From Nitrospira sp. (GTDB lineage: Bacteria; Nitrospirota; Nitrospiria; Nitrospirales; Nitrospiraceae), in assembly GCA_030692565.1 (NCBI GenBank), contig JAUYAO010000011.1:1-44266 (forward strand): DNA of 44,266 nt, in the 5' to 3' direction. A program made the position numbers and the translations under genes. This document shows positions 16,657-24,292 of this stretch, in pieces. The notes under the pieces were generated by a model. It was not told the DNA's origin and searched no databases. It saw nothing but the letters and a program-made list of their open reading frames with translations. The first letter of the stretch is position 1. Every line of letters starts with the position of its first letter.

Positions 16657-17595
16657 ATGACACGTATGATCCGTATGCCGGGCGACAGCTTTCGAGGATC
16701 TCTCCCTCCACTAACAGACGAACAACGCAGGCTGGAGGATGACCTGCGCGCCTCCGTGCAACAGCTCGCGGGCACGATCGGAGAGCGCAATCTGTTCCAC
16801 TATAAGCAACTTGTTGCGGCGGCAGAATATATCCACGCGACGCTCGCTGGTTTCGGCTATGAAGTCCGTCGACAGAACTACCTCGTGTCCGGCCAGACCT
16901 GTGTCAATCTGGCAGCGGAGGTGCGAGGGACGGACAAACCAGAAGACATTCTCTTGATCGGCGCCCACTACGACTCCGCCCAAGGCAGTCCGGGGGCCAA
17001 CGACAACGCCACCGGCGTGGCCGCCCTCCTCGCTTTGGCACGCGCCTTCGCCAGGACGAAACCATCGCACACCCTGCGATTCGTCGCCTTCACCAATGAA
17101 GAGCCGCCGTTCTTTCAGAGTCGCCACATGGGAAGCCGCGTCTATGCGCAACAGAGCCGTGCACGGGGTGAGAAGATCCTGCTGATGCTGAGTTTGGAGA
17201 CGATCGGCTATTACTCCGAAGAGCCGGCTAGCCAGGGATACCCTTTTCCCTTCAGCCTGTTCTATCCCCCCACGGCGAACTTCATTGCCTTCGTGAGCAA
17301 TATGGACAACGCGTCATGGGTCCGGCAATTGTTGACGGCCTTTCGCCGCCACGCGCAATTTCCCGCCGAAGGAGGAGCCCTGTGGGAATGGATTCCCGGC
17401 GTGGCCTGGTCAGACCACTGGTCGTTCTGGAAGGAAGGCTATCCCGCGGTGATGGTGACGGACACCGCACCGAATCGCTATCCGCACTATCATACGGCCA
17501 CCGACACGCCGGACAAGATTGACTATGCCCGCATGGCCCGCGTTGTCTCCGGTCTGCTTCGGGTAATTGAGGACGTGGCAGGAGGATCACGGTGA
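16657..17595 (+). CDS. M28-family metallopeptidase
   Basis: This 312-residue protein has the two-zinc aminopeptidase signature of family M28. The motifs are IGAHYDSAQG (His and neighbouring Asp), GANDNATG (bridging Asp), FTNEEPPF (catalytic Glu plus ligand Glu), LSLETIGYYS and a final PHYHTATDTPDK (last His ligand). All expected metal ligands are present. There is no signal peptide or lipobox, so it is probably cytoplasmic, unlike many secreted M28 enzymes. Three ATGs lie close together (16657, 16666, 16675) and none has a good ribosome-binding site, so the exact start is unsure. It appears monocistronic. Confidence 0.85.
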   Translation: MTRMIRMPGDSFRGSLPPLTDEQRRLEDDLRASVQQLAGTIGERNLFHYKQLVAAAEYIHATLAGFGYEVRRQNYLVSGQTCVNLAAEVRGTDKPEDILLIGAHYDSAQGSPGANDNATGVAALLALARAFARTKPSHTLRFVAFTNEEPPFFQSRHMGSRVYAQQSRARGEKILLMLSLETIGYYSEEPASQGYPFPFSLFYPPTANFIAFVSNMDNASWVRQLLTAFRRHAQFPAEGGALWEWIPGVAWSDHWSFWKEGYPAVMVTDTAPNRYPHYHTATDTPDKIDYARMARVVSGLLRVIEDVAGGSR

Positions 17596-17616
17596 ATGAG
17601 CGGCCCGTACAGCGGC

Positions 17617-17653
17617 GCGAGAACGCCGCTGGCGGACCTTCTCAATAACCTGC
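17617..17653. repeat. Right-half remnant of the dispersed inverted-repeat element
   Basis: GCGAGAACGCCGCTGGCGGA followed by CCTTCTCAATAACCTGC aligns with the right arm of the copies at 14932-15057 and 30409-30535. No left arm is visible. It ends at the stop codon of the microprotein gene at 17653. Confidence 0.6.
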
Positions 17654-17769
17654 TAGTCTGAATTTCCTTTCTTCCAGAAAATCCACACGAGCACCGTCAC
17701 CACGACGACCGCGAGGATCATTTCAAAGACTTCAGCAGACATAGCGTCAAACAAAAAGATCGGAACCAT
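17653..17769 (-). CDS. Single-span membrane microprotein, 38 aa
   Basis: I read this short frame directly: it runs from ATG 17769 to TAG 17653. It has a short acidic N-terminus (FDAMSAEVFE), then an almost uninterrupted hydrophobic helix MILAVVVVTVLVWIFW (about residues 17-32), then KKGNSD. This is a textbook small transmembrane protein with a positively charged cytoplasmic flank. A second in-frame ATG at 17742 would give 29 residues. Neither start has a strong ribosome-binding site. It lies downstream of Hsp20 and BON stress genes on the same strand, 94 bases from hsp20. No family is recognised. Confidence 0.5.
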   Translation of the reverse strand: MVPIFLFDAMSAEVFEMILAVVVVTVLVWIFWKKGNSD

Positions 17770-17863
17770 GGTGAGTCATCCGAACCACGCCGGCGCGAGA
17801 TGAGGCGCAGCATGCCCCGCGCCTCACCCAATGCAGCCCATCGGCCGGTTTCGCTCAGCCCCG

Positions 17864-18376
17864 CTACTCGATCTTGACCGACACGGCTTGCTTCTTGGCT
17901 TCTTCCGTCTTCGGCATCCGGACTTCCAGCACGCCGTCTTTGAACGAGGCTTTGATGTCACCGCTCTTCACTTCGCACGGCAGAGCGACCGTCCGTAAGA
18001 ACGACCCGTAAGATCGCTCCCGGCGATAATAGTCGTCTTCTTTGACTTCCTTGTCCTCTTTCTTCTCGCCCTTGATCGTCAGATTCTCCCCTGTGAGATT
18101 TACCTCAATGTCTTCTTTGTTCATGCCGGGCAGTTCGGCCTTGACCACCACGCTGTCCTTCTCCTCATAGACATCGAGCGACGGCATCCGGATGCCCAGC
18201 GGACGAATGGGCAACCAGCGATCTCGCCCGAACAGACTGGGAAACGGACGACGCCACATATCATCCATCACGCGCTCCAGCCAATGTTCGAATTCTTCTC
18301 CGCGCGACACGACCTCACCGGACTTCTTCGTGGCGACGGCCTTTTCTTCTTTTTCCTCGGTAGCTGCTTTGGACAT
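17864..18376 (-). CDS. Hsp20/alpha-crystallin small heat-shock protein
   Basis: This 170-residue protein contains an alpha-crystallin domain (about residues 63-160). Recognisable parts are MPSLDVYEEKDSVVVKAELPGMNKEDIEV, the RRERSYGSFLRTVALP strand and the closing GVLEVRMPKTEE. It is an ATP-independent holdase that binds unfolding proteins and forms oligomers. The I-x-I/V-type tail motif appears as VSVKIE. A charged N-terminal arm (TEEKEEKAVATKKSG) precedes a WLERVMDDMWRRPFPS segment typical of this class. AAGGAGGAG lies seven bases before ATG 18376. It follows the BON-domain gene by 80 bases and is probably in the same stress operon. Confidence 0.95.
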   Translation of the reverse strand: MSKAATEEKEEKAVATKKSGEVVSRGEEFEHWLERVMDDMWRRPFPSLFGRDRWLPIRPLGIRMPSLDVYEEKDSVVVKAELPGMNKEDIEVNLTGENLTIKGEKKEDKEVKEDDYYRRERSYGSFLRTVALPCEVKSGDIKASFKDGVLEVRMPKTEEAKKQAVSVKIE

Positions 18377-18456
18377 GATCACTCCTCCTTGTTGGTGTGA
18401 TGGAACACTTTGCGCGCGACCGCCGACGAACAACGATCACACGGCTTGGTTCCCGT

Positions 18457-19182
18457 TTATGGACGGACTTCCAAACGATTGATGACTTTATCGACGCCGA
18501 ACACGCACCAGGCGTCGAATTCCGCCATCTCCTTCTGCGGTGCGGACGGCGCATCGCCTTCGAGGGTCACCACCGATTGCCGGGCGGCCACGCGGATACG
18601 TTCACCGTTTACGAATGGGTCTTTTTTTAAGACGATTCGCACGGCTTTCGCCATCTCCTCATCCGAGTCCGGTTGATCCGGGATCACTTCCATTCCGTTG
18701 ATGACATCGCGGCTGCCGGGCACCCACCAGGCCAGCACCCCGGCCAGGCGTTTCTGCGTGAGCCCGGTCACATGATCGTCGAGCAACACCACGCCCTCGT
18801 TCACGGACAGGCGAATAGCCCCGCGAGGTTCGCGGGTGACCTCCCGAACGGTTTCAAGCTGCTCTTTGCGAATCACCTGGATCGAACAATTCAGGAGGGA
18901 GGATTCCTGGAGCAATGCATCACGCACCGCATCCAGAATAGCCCCGTCCCCCATGCGAGTGGCGGGCGTCACGTGGAGACGATCCACGATTCCGGTCACT
19001 CCCGATACGGCGATCGCCAGTTCCATCGCCAGTTTCTTGGCGGCGATATGCTCCGCCTCGCCTTCCAGGGTGAGCACGCCGTCGGCAAATTCCATTGTCA
19101 CGGAATACTTGTGCAAATTGATGCGCGGCTCACGCTCCAAGGCCGCACGAACCTCTTTGAGGACTCTCTCCCGCTCCGACAT
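18457..19182 (-). CDS. Triple BON-domain protein
   Basis: This 241-residue protein consists of three BON-like repeats (about residues 5-70, 78-165 and 172-240). Each shows the pattern of a helix, a strand with a GVLTLEGEA-type turn and a V-x-G-V-x-x-V-x-N-x-L/I ending (e.g. GVTGIVDRLHV, GVDKVINRLEV). No signal peptide is seen, so it is probably cytoplasmic, unlike OsmY. BON domains bind membranes or ligands and occur in osmotic or general stress proteins. Start ATG 19182 has AAAGGAA seven bases upstream. It lies upstream of hsp20, which supports a stress-related role. Confidence 0.83.
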   Translation of the reverse strand: MSERERVLKEVRAALEREPRINLHKYSVTMEFADGVLTLEGEAEHIAAKKLAMELAIAVSGVTGIVDRLHVTPATRMGDGAILDAVRDALLQESSLLNCSIQVIRKEQLETVREVTREPRGAIRLSVNEGVVLLDDHVTGLTQKRLAGVLAWWVPGSRDVINGMEVIPDQPDSDEEMAKAVRIVLKKDPFVNGERIRVAARQSVVTLEGDAPSAPQKEMAEFDAWCVFGVDKVINRLEVRP

Positions 19183-19335
19183 CAACGATTCCTTTCATGG
19201 ACGTCACGCACTGGTCACTCCTCCGTAAAGCAACGGGAGTGCCATACCTAAGCTTCTCGCGAAACCGTTGATGATTCAGGTGATGCTGCGAGCGTGGCTG
19301 TATCACTCACGCTGAGAGCTCACGCGCCCTGTGGA

Positions 19336-19347
19336 CTAACTCCCCAG
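19336..19347 (-). promoter_or_regulatory. CTGGGGAGTTAG motif, copy 2
   Basis: This word is identical over 12 bases to the site at 13026-13037 and has the same orientation relative to the downstream gene. It lies about 155 bases upstream of the BON/Hsp20 genes. Confidence 0.35.
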
Positions 19348-19446
19348 TGACAGCGTTTCCATGCCGCAGAATGCGACGGTGAGGATAGGCCTATCGCCGG
19401 ATCGGGAACGCGGCGGCAGCGGATCAAAGCGATGAGTGTGCTCTTA

Positions 19447-20523
19447 TCAGAAACGGTTCAAGAGGATGGGCACCCGTCTGGATCCCCAGTGCCCCGGCTG
19501 TGCTTCGAACACACCGGCGCAAGGCGTCTGACAGAAACGACATGCCCCATCTTCCGTCACATTCCACGCACTCAGCTCATACCAATCCCGGACAATGAGC
19601 TGCTCGTAACAATGGTGGCAATAGGTGCTGCCGCCCTCTCCGTCCCGCACATTGCCTGTATAGGCGTACCGGATGCCGTTCTTCATGGCAATCCTGCGGG
19701 CCATGGTCAGCGTGCTCGCCGGCGTGGCTGGAATGTTGAGCATCTTATAGTCCGGATGAAAGCCGCTGAAATGGATCGGCACGTCTGGGCCAAGATGCTC
19801 CACCACCCACTGGGTCAGCCGTTCGATCTCGGCCTCGGAGTCGTTTTCACCCGGGATGACCAGGGTGGTGATTTCCAGCCACACCTTCGTGTGATGTTTG
19901 ATGTAGATCAGCGTGTCCAGGACCGGTTGCAGGCTCCCGCCACAGACCTGCTGGTAGAAGCGCTCGGTAAATCCCTTCAGGTCGACATTCGCCGCATCCA
20001 TGTAGCGGTAGAATTCTTCCCGCGGCTCATCGCAGACGTACCCGGCCGTCACGGCCACCGACTTGATGCCATGCTCGCGACAGGCCTGCGCCACGTCAAT
20101 CGCATATTCGTGGAAGATGATCGGATCATTGTAGGTATAGGCCACGGACCGGCACCCGAGTTTCGCTGCGGCGCGCGCGATCGTTTCCGGCGAAGCCTCA
20201 TCCGCCAAAGTATCCATCTCGCGGGATTTGCTCATGTCCCAGTTCTGACAGAACTTGCACGAGAGATTGCACCCGGCGGTTCCAAACGAAAGCACCGAGG
20301 TGCCGGGAAGAAAATGATGCAGCGGTTTCTTTTCAATCGGATCGACGCAAAACCCGCTGGATCGCCCATAGGTCGTGAGGACGATCTGATCCTGCTGCCG
20401 CGCCCGGACAAAACAAAGCCCTTGTTGTCCTTCTTGAAGGGTGCAATAGCGCGGACAGAGGTCGCACTGGATGCGCCCATCCTTCAGTTGATGCCAATAT
20501 TTCCTAGACACCACGGAGGTCAT
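19447..20523 (-). CDS. amrS: AmrS-type radical SAM protein (AmmeMemoRadiSam system)
   Basis: This 358-residue radical SAM protein matches the AmrS family, related to pyruvate formate-lyase activating enzymes. The SAM-cluster motif is Cys85-x3-Cys89-x2-Cys92 (GTAGCNLSCKFCQNW). An N-terminal cysteine set (C20, C23, C27, C37) and a C-terminal set (YCHHCYE, CRFCQTPC) suggest extra metal sites, and the SGFHPDYKM motif is typical. The usual partners AmrA (AMMECR1) and AmrB (Memo) are not in this window, and the reaction remains unknown. I chose ATG 20523; a GTG at 20538 adds five residues. Neither has a strong ribosome-binding site. Confidence 0.86.
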   Translation of the reverse strand: MTSVVSRKYWHQLKDGRIQCDLCPRYCTLQEGQQGLCFVRARQQDQIVLTTYGRSSGFCVDPIEKKPLHHFLPGTSVLSFGTAGCNLSCKFCQNWDMSKSREMDTLADEASPETIARAAAKLGCRSVAYTYNDPIIFHEYAIDVAQACREHGIKSVAVTAGYVCDEPREEFYRYMDAANVDLKGFTERFYQQVCGGSLQPVLDTLIYIKHHTKVWLEITTLVIPGENDSEAEIERLTQWVVEHLGPDVPIHFSGFHPDYKMLNIPATPASTLTMARRIAMKNGIRYAYTGNVRDGEGGSTYCHHCYEQLIVRDWYELSAWNVTEDGACRFCQTPCAGVFEAQPGHWGSRRVPILLNRF

Positions 20524-20675
20524 GACAACCAGTAGCACTCGTCGGTCACCCCAAGTTCCATGCCGGCATTATACCAGCGACACAGGCACACCAGTAGGTT
20601 GTTAAGACACCTTTTGAGCGCTCTAAGAAGTCACACCGGCAAGCAATCGATGAATGCGATGCAGCAAAACGTCAA

Positions 20676-20704
20676 TTGACACAGGATGAGGCTCAGTCTA
20701 TAAA
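20676..20704 (+). promoter_or_regulatory. Strong sigma70-type promoter of the arsR/exporter operon
   Basis: A perfect -35 TTGACA (20676-20681) is followed after 17 bases by TATAAA (20699-20704). The predicted transcription start is near 20711, about 30 bases before the arsR ATG. This is the best consensus promoter in the window, as expected for a gene whose expression is held down by a repressor. Confidence 0.75.
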
Positions 20705-20715
20705 GATTCCATTCT

Positions 20716-20727
20716 TTGCAACTTTGC
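20716..20727 (+). promoter_or_regulatory. Putative ArsR operator, copy 1
   Basis: TTGCAACTTTGC lies at the predicted transcription start of arsR. A near-copy (10 of 12 bases) occurs at 21102-21113, just upstream of the exporter gene. TTGCAA is itself palindromic. The operator role is inferred from position and recurrence. Confidence 0.45.
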
Positions 20728-20742
20728 ACCAAGTGGTCTTGT

Positions 20743-21084
20743 ATGTCTCACTTCAGATCGGACACGACACTGTTCGAGCACCACGCCGAAGTGTGCAAGA
20801 TTTTTTCGCATCCCAAGCGCCTTCAAATCATCGAGGCCCTCCGGCATAAAGAATTGACTGTCGGCGAGGTCGTTGATCATCTCAGCCTTCCCAAAGCCAA
20901 TGTCTCTCAGCACTTAGCGGTCCTGCGCCAGAAAAAGGTTGTCCTGACTCGCCGGGAAGGATTGAGCATTTTTTACCGAATCGCTAATCCCAAGATTATC
21001 CAGGCCTGCGACCTGATGCGGCAGGTGCTCGTCGAACAACTTGAAGAAGGGGAACGGCTCGCGAAGCGCCTGAAAAGGCGGTGA
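20743..21084 (+). CDS. ArsR/SmtB-family winged-helix repressor
   Basis: This 113-residue DNA-binding regulator has the ArsR fold: SHPKRLQIIEAL, the recognition helix region LPKANVSQHLAVLRQ (about residues 49-63) and the wing LTRREGLSIFYRI. The classical ELCVC metal box in the recognition helix is missing. Instead there is one cysteine near the first helix (Cys18, AEVCKIFSHP) and one in the C-terminal dimer helix (Cys89, IIQACDLMRQV). That suggests a thiol-based or non-classical sensor (inference). ATG 20743 is preferred over a TTG at 20716, which lies at the predicted transcription start. It is the first gene of an operon reaching at least to the outer-membrane barrel gene. Confidence 0.85.
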   Translation: MSHFRSDTTLFEHHAEVCKIFSHPKRLQIIEALRHKELTVGEVVDHLSLPKANVSQHLAVLRQKKVVLTRREGLSIFYRIANPKIIQACDLMRQVLVEQLEEGERLAKRLKRR

Positions 21085-21101
21085 CTTTTTTTGACTCATA
21101 G

Positions 21102-21113
21102 TTGCAAGATTGC
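21102..21113 (+). promoter_or_regulatory. Putative ArsR operator, copy 2
   Basis: TTGCAAGATTGC differs from 20716-20727 at two central positions. It lies 18 bases after the arsR stop codon and about 43 bases before the exporter start codon. Confidence 0.4.
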
Positions 21114-21155
21114 GCGTCCAGTTGACTAGCCGGACATGATGAGGGAGGGCCATCG

Positions 21156-23480
21156 ATGAACAGGTCTGAAACGCCGGCTCCCACGTGGTCGGCGCGCGTG
21201 GTGGACGCGACCCTCCGGCTGTGCGTGGACTTCCCGCGGCTGACGATCAGCGTAATCCTGCTTCTCACCGTCTGGGCCATCCTCCAACTGCCCAAGATCA
21301 CCACCGACACGGACCCTGAAAACATGCTGGAGCCGGACTCGCCCGTGCGGGTGTCCCACGAAGCCACGAAGCGAACCTTCGGGATTCATGAGCTCATCGT
21401 CGTGGGTTTCGAGAGCGAGCGGGATCTTTTCAACGTCGACGATCTCACCAAGCTCTTCCGGATCAACCGCGAGATCCTGAATATTCCAGGAGTCATCATC
21501 CCCGACGTCTTAAGCCTCGTGACCACCGACACGATGCGGAAGAGCGGGGACACCCTGGAGATCAGAAAACTCTTGGAACGCCCACCGCAGACGCAAGAGG
21601 ACGCTCGGCAGCTCAAGGACACCCTGCTTGGCAATCCACTGTTCCGGGAAAAACTCATCTCCCAGGATGGGCAGCGGGTGGCCTTCTACATCCCGATTGA
21701 GCGGAAAGAGATCGCGGCGCGGGTCACCAGGGAGATTCAGGCGCTGGTCGATACAGAGCCTGGAATCACGGCCAAGATCGCCGGCCTTCCCATGGCAGAG
21801 ATGGTGTTCGGGGAGCAGATGTTTCTGCTGATGGGCGTGCTGTCTCCACTGGTGATGCTGGTCATCACCGTCGGTCTGTGGATATTCTTCAAGGACTGGC
21901 GGCTCATCGTGGCCCCGTTACTCGTCTCGATGCTGAGCGTGCTCTGGACCATGGGGCTGTTGATCGGCCTCGGCTATCCGGTCCACATCATGAGCTCCAT
22001 GATCCCGATCTTTCTGATGGTCACCGGCCTAGCCGACGGGATTCACATTCTCAGCCAGTTCTACGACGTCTATCCCCGCTATGGAGACAAACGCACGGCC
22101 ATCCTCGAAACGATGAAAGAACTATATTCGCCGGTGCTGTACACCTCCTATACCGTGATGGCCGGGTTTGGGTCGCTGATGCTCGTCAACATTCCGCCGG
22201 TCCGGATTTTCGGCCTGTTTGTGGCCATCGGGGTCTTTGCCGCCTGGATCCTGACCGTGACGTTCCTGCCGGCGTTCATGATGCTGCTCAATGAGGAGAC
22301 ACTCAAGCGGCATTGGAAGGGTGAGGTGGCCACTGGCGGCCTGCTTGTCAGAGTGGCTAATTGGCTGGGGCGCCTGGGGATGGCCAGGAGTTGGGGGGTG
22401 CTTCTCGCCGGCATCGCGGTGCTGGCGCTGGCAGGCTACGGAATGGAGCAAAACCGGGTGAATGACGATCCGGTGAAGTGGTTCAAAGCCTCAAGTCCGA
22501 TCCGGCAAGCCAGCCGGCTCATGAACCAGCAATTCGGCGGCACCTACATGGCCTACCTCGTGGCGGAGGCGGATGCGCCAGACGCCGCGACGAGACCGGA
22601 GGTACTCCGTTATCTCGACGAGCTTCAACGGGAGATCGGCCAGGACCCCAGGGTCGGCAAAACCACCTCACTCGCCGACATCCTCCGGTGGATCAACCGA
22701 GTCCTGACCGGCAATGATGAGCTTCCGCGTAGCCAGGAGCTGGCCGCGCAGTATCTCTTTCTCTATCTCTCCTCCGGCGGCTCGCCGGACACCTTGGACA
22801 ATTTCGTGGACTACGGATACCAGCGGCTCAATATCTGGCTGCAACTGAAGACCGGGGACAACCAGGACATGATCGAAGTCATGGAGCGAGTCACGCGCTA
22901 TGTGACGGCGCACCCGCTCCCGGGGGTCCGTGTCGAGATGACCGGCCCGACGTACGTCAACGTGGTGTGGCAGCAGGTGATGGTCACCGGCATGCTGGGC
23001 TCCTTTGCGGGCTCAGTCGTGACGGTCCTGCTGATCATGGCGATCGAGTTCCGCTCGCTGCTCTGGGCGCTGATCGGAGTGGTCCCGCTGTTGATCACCA
23101 TCTTCGTCTCATACGGTCTGCTGTTTTTCATCGGCAAAGAGATCGATATGCCCATCGCGGTGTGCTCCTCGCTGGCCCTCGGGATCGGTGTGGACTTTGC
23201 CATCCACTTTATCTTCCGATTCCGGGAACGCTACCGCCAGGAACGGGATCTCCAGAAAAGCTTGCAGTGGACCTTCGGCGAACCGGCGGTGGGGATTCTC
23301 CGGAACGCGCTCCTTCTTTTCCTGGGGTTTGCCGTGATGCTCGCAGCACCGCTGGGTCCCTACGTGACGGTGGGCGCCTTCGCCGCCATTGACATGTTGG
23401 TGGGCGCTCTTGCCACATTGCTGCTGCTGCCGGCCCTGATCGTGCTGCTCCAACGAGTGATTCTGAAGAAGGAGGTGTGA
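21156..23480 (+). CDS. MMPL/RND-superfamily exporter (HAE3-like)
   Basis: This 774-residue membrane protein has the duplicated RND layout. TM1 (about residues 33-47) is followed by a periplasmic domain and a five-helix block (about 220-385), and the arrangement is then repeated (second block about 610-770). Each block carries an acidic residue in its fourth helix, Asp294 (LADGIHI) and Asp680 (GVDFAIHF), in the place of the proton-relay residues of MmpL/RND pumps. The size fits the HAE3/MMPL branch, which moves lipids and other hydrophobic molecules. It is followed one base later by a LolA-like gene and then an outer-membrane barrel, suggesting a transport path across the envelope. It is presumably controlled by the ArsR protein encoded upstream. 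Confidence 0.9.
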   Translation: MNRSETPAPTWSARVVDATLRLCVDFPRLTISVILLLTVWAILQLPKITTDTDPENMLEPDSPVRVSHEATKRTFGIHELIVVGFESERDLFNVDDLTKLFRINREILNIPGVIIPDVLSLVTTDTMRKSGDTLEIRKLLERPPQTQEDARQLKDTLLGNPLFREKLISQDGQRVAFYIPIERKEIAARVTREIQALVDTEPGITAKIAGLPMAEMVFGEQMFLLMGVLSPLVMLVITVGLWIFFKDWRLIVAPLLVSMLSVLWTMGLLIGLGYPVHIMSSMIPIFLMVTGLADGIHILSQFYDVYPRYGDKRTAILETMKELYSPVLYTSYTVMAGFGSLMLVNIPPVRIFGLFVAIGVFAAWILTVTFLPAFMMLLNEETLKRHWKGEVATGGLLVRVANWLGRLGMARSWGVLLAGIAVLALAGYGMEQNRVNDDPVKWFKASSPIRQASRLMNQQFGGTYMAYLVAEADAPDAATRPEVLRYLDELQREIGQDPRVGKTTSLADILRWINRVLTGNDELPRSQELAAQYLFLYLSSGGSPDTLDNFVDYGYQRLNIWLQLKTGDNQDMIEVMERVTRYVTAHPLPGVRVEMTGPTYVNVVWQQVMVTGMLGSFAGSVVTVLLIMAIEFRSLLWALIGVVPLLITIFVSYGLLFFIGKEIDMPIAVCSSLALGIGVDFAIHFIFRFRERYRQERDLQKSLQWTFGEPAVGILRNALLLFLGFAVMLAAPLGPYVTVGAFAAIDMLVGALATLLLLPALIVLLQRVILKKEV

Positions 23481-23481
23481 C

Positions 23482-24279
23482 GTGAATGGGAAGCTTCTGA
23501 TGGCGAGATGGGCAATGGCGCTGTTCCTGAGTCTCATCCCGGGCGCCGCGTTGGCCGAGGATCCGGCCTCGCTTGTTCGGCAATCCCAAGCAGCCTTCCA
23601 CTATGCCGGCATAGACCTCAAGGCCCGCGTGAAGATGACATTGCTCACAAAAGAGGGCCAGCAGCGTCTCCGGGACCTGATGATGCTCCGGAAGAACGAG
23701 GCAGGGGGCAACCAGCGGTACTTTCTGTACTTTCACGGTCCGGCGGATGTGCGAGGCACCGTATTTATGGTCTATAAGTACCCCGACCGGGAGGATGACC
23801 GCTGGCTGTTCATTCCAGCGCTCAACCTGGTCCAGCGCGTCGCCGCACGTGACAGCCGATCCAGCTTCGTGGGCTCCGACTTCTCCTATGAGGATATTTC
23901 GGGGCGTGATGTAGAAGCCGATACCCACAAGGTGCTTCGAGTTGAGGCCCTTGGAAGCCAGCAGACCGTAGTGATTGAGAGCGTGCCGGCGCGGGAGGCC
24001 GACTATGCCCGGAAACTCACCTGGATTGACCAGCCCTCCCATCTACCGCTGAAGGAAGAGTACTACGACGTGCAAGGCGCTCTGTATAAGGTTTTCACGG
24101 CCGATGAGATCCGGGACGTGCAGGGAGTGCCCACGATCATGAAGCGCACGATGACCAACGTGAAGACAGGGCATAAGACCGAGGTGGTGTTTGAGAGCGT
24201 GGCCTACAACGTCGGCCTGGGTGACGACATCTTTACCGAGCGAACGCTGCGACGGCCTCCCGAGAAATGGCTCCGGTGA
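23482..24279 (+). CDS. LolA-like outer-membrane lipoprotein-sorting family protein
   Basis: This 265-residue periplasmic protein has a signal peptide (residues 1-25, cleavage after AALA). The mature part matches the LolA-like family that accompanies MMPL exporters (PF17131 type, from recall). Features are the repeated beta-strands KARVKMTLLTKEG, YFLYFHGPADVRGTVFMVYKY, RWLFIPALNLVQRVAARD and SFVGSDFSYEDISGRD. The fold is a half-barrel that shields lipid chains, so it may carry the exporter's cargo. It starts at GTG 23482, one base after the MMPL stop codon, with AGGAGG just upstream inside the MMPL coding end. Tight coupling to the MMPL and barrel genes supports a shared function. Confidence 0.83.
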   Translation: MNGKLLMARWAMALFLSLIPGAALAEDPASLVRQSQAAFHYAGIDLKARVKMTLLTKEGQQRLRDLMMLRKNEAGGNQRYFLYFHGPADVRGTVFMVYKYPDREDDRWLFIPALNLVQRVAARDSRSSFVGSDFSYEDISGRDVEADTHKVLRVEALGSQQTVVIESVPAREADYARKLTWIDQPSHLPLKEEYYDVQGALYKVFTADEIRDVQGVPTIMKRTMTNVKTGHKTEVVFESVAYNVGLGDDIFTERTLRRPPEKWLR

Positions 24280-24292
24280 GAGGGAGTGAGGC

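Noticed and set aside
16335-16790. Upstream extension of the phosphoribosyltransferase frame
   Set aside because: The extension has no family similarity and overlaps the divergent peptidase start; ATG 16334 has a good ribosome-binding site.
19384-19395. Perfect 12-bp palindrome GATAGGCCTATC
   Set aside because: Single occurrence just beyond the end of amrS, with no promoter context; likely chance.
19432-20535. 367-codon plus-strand frame opposite amrS
   Set aside because: The minus strand carries an unmistakable radical SAM protein with CxxxCxxC; the plus frame shows only mirrored composition.
21091-21127. TTGACT words before the MMPL gene as a second promoter
   Set aside because: No acceptable -10 element lies 16-18 bases downstream of either word, so read-through from the arsR promoter is the simpler reading.
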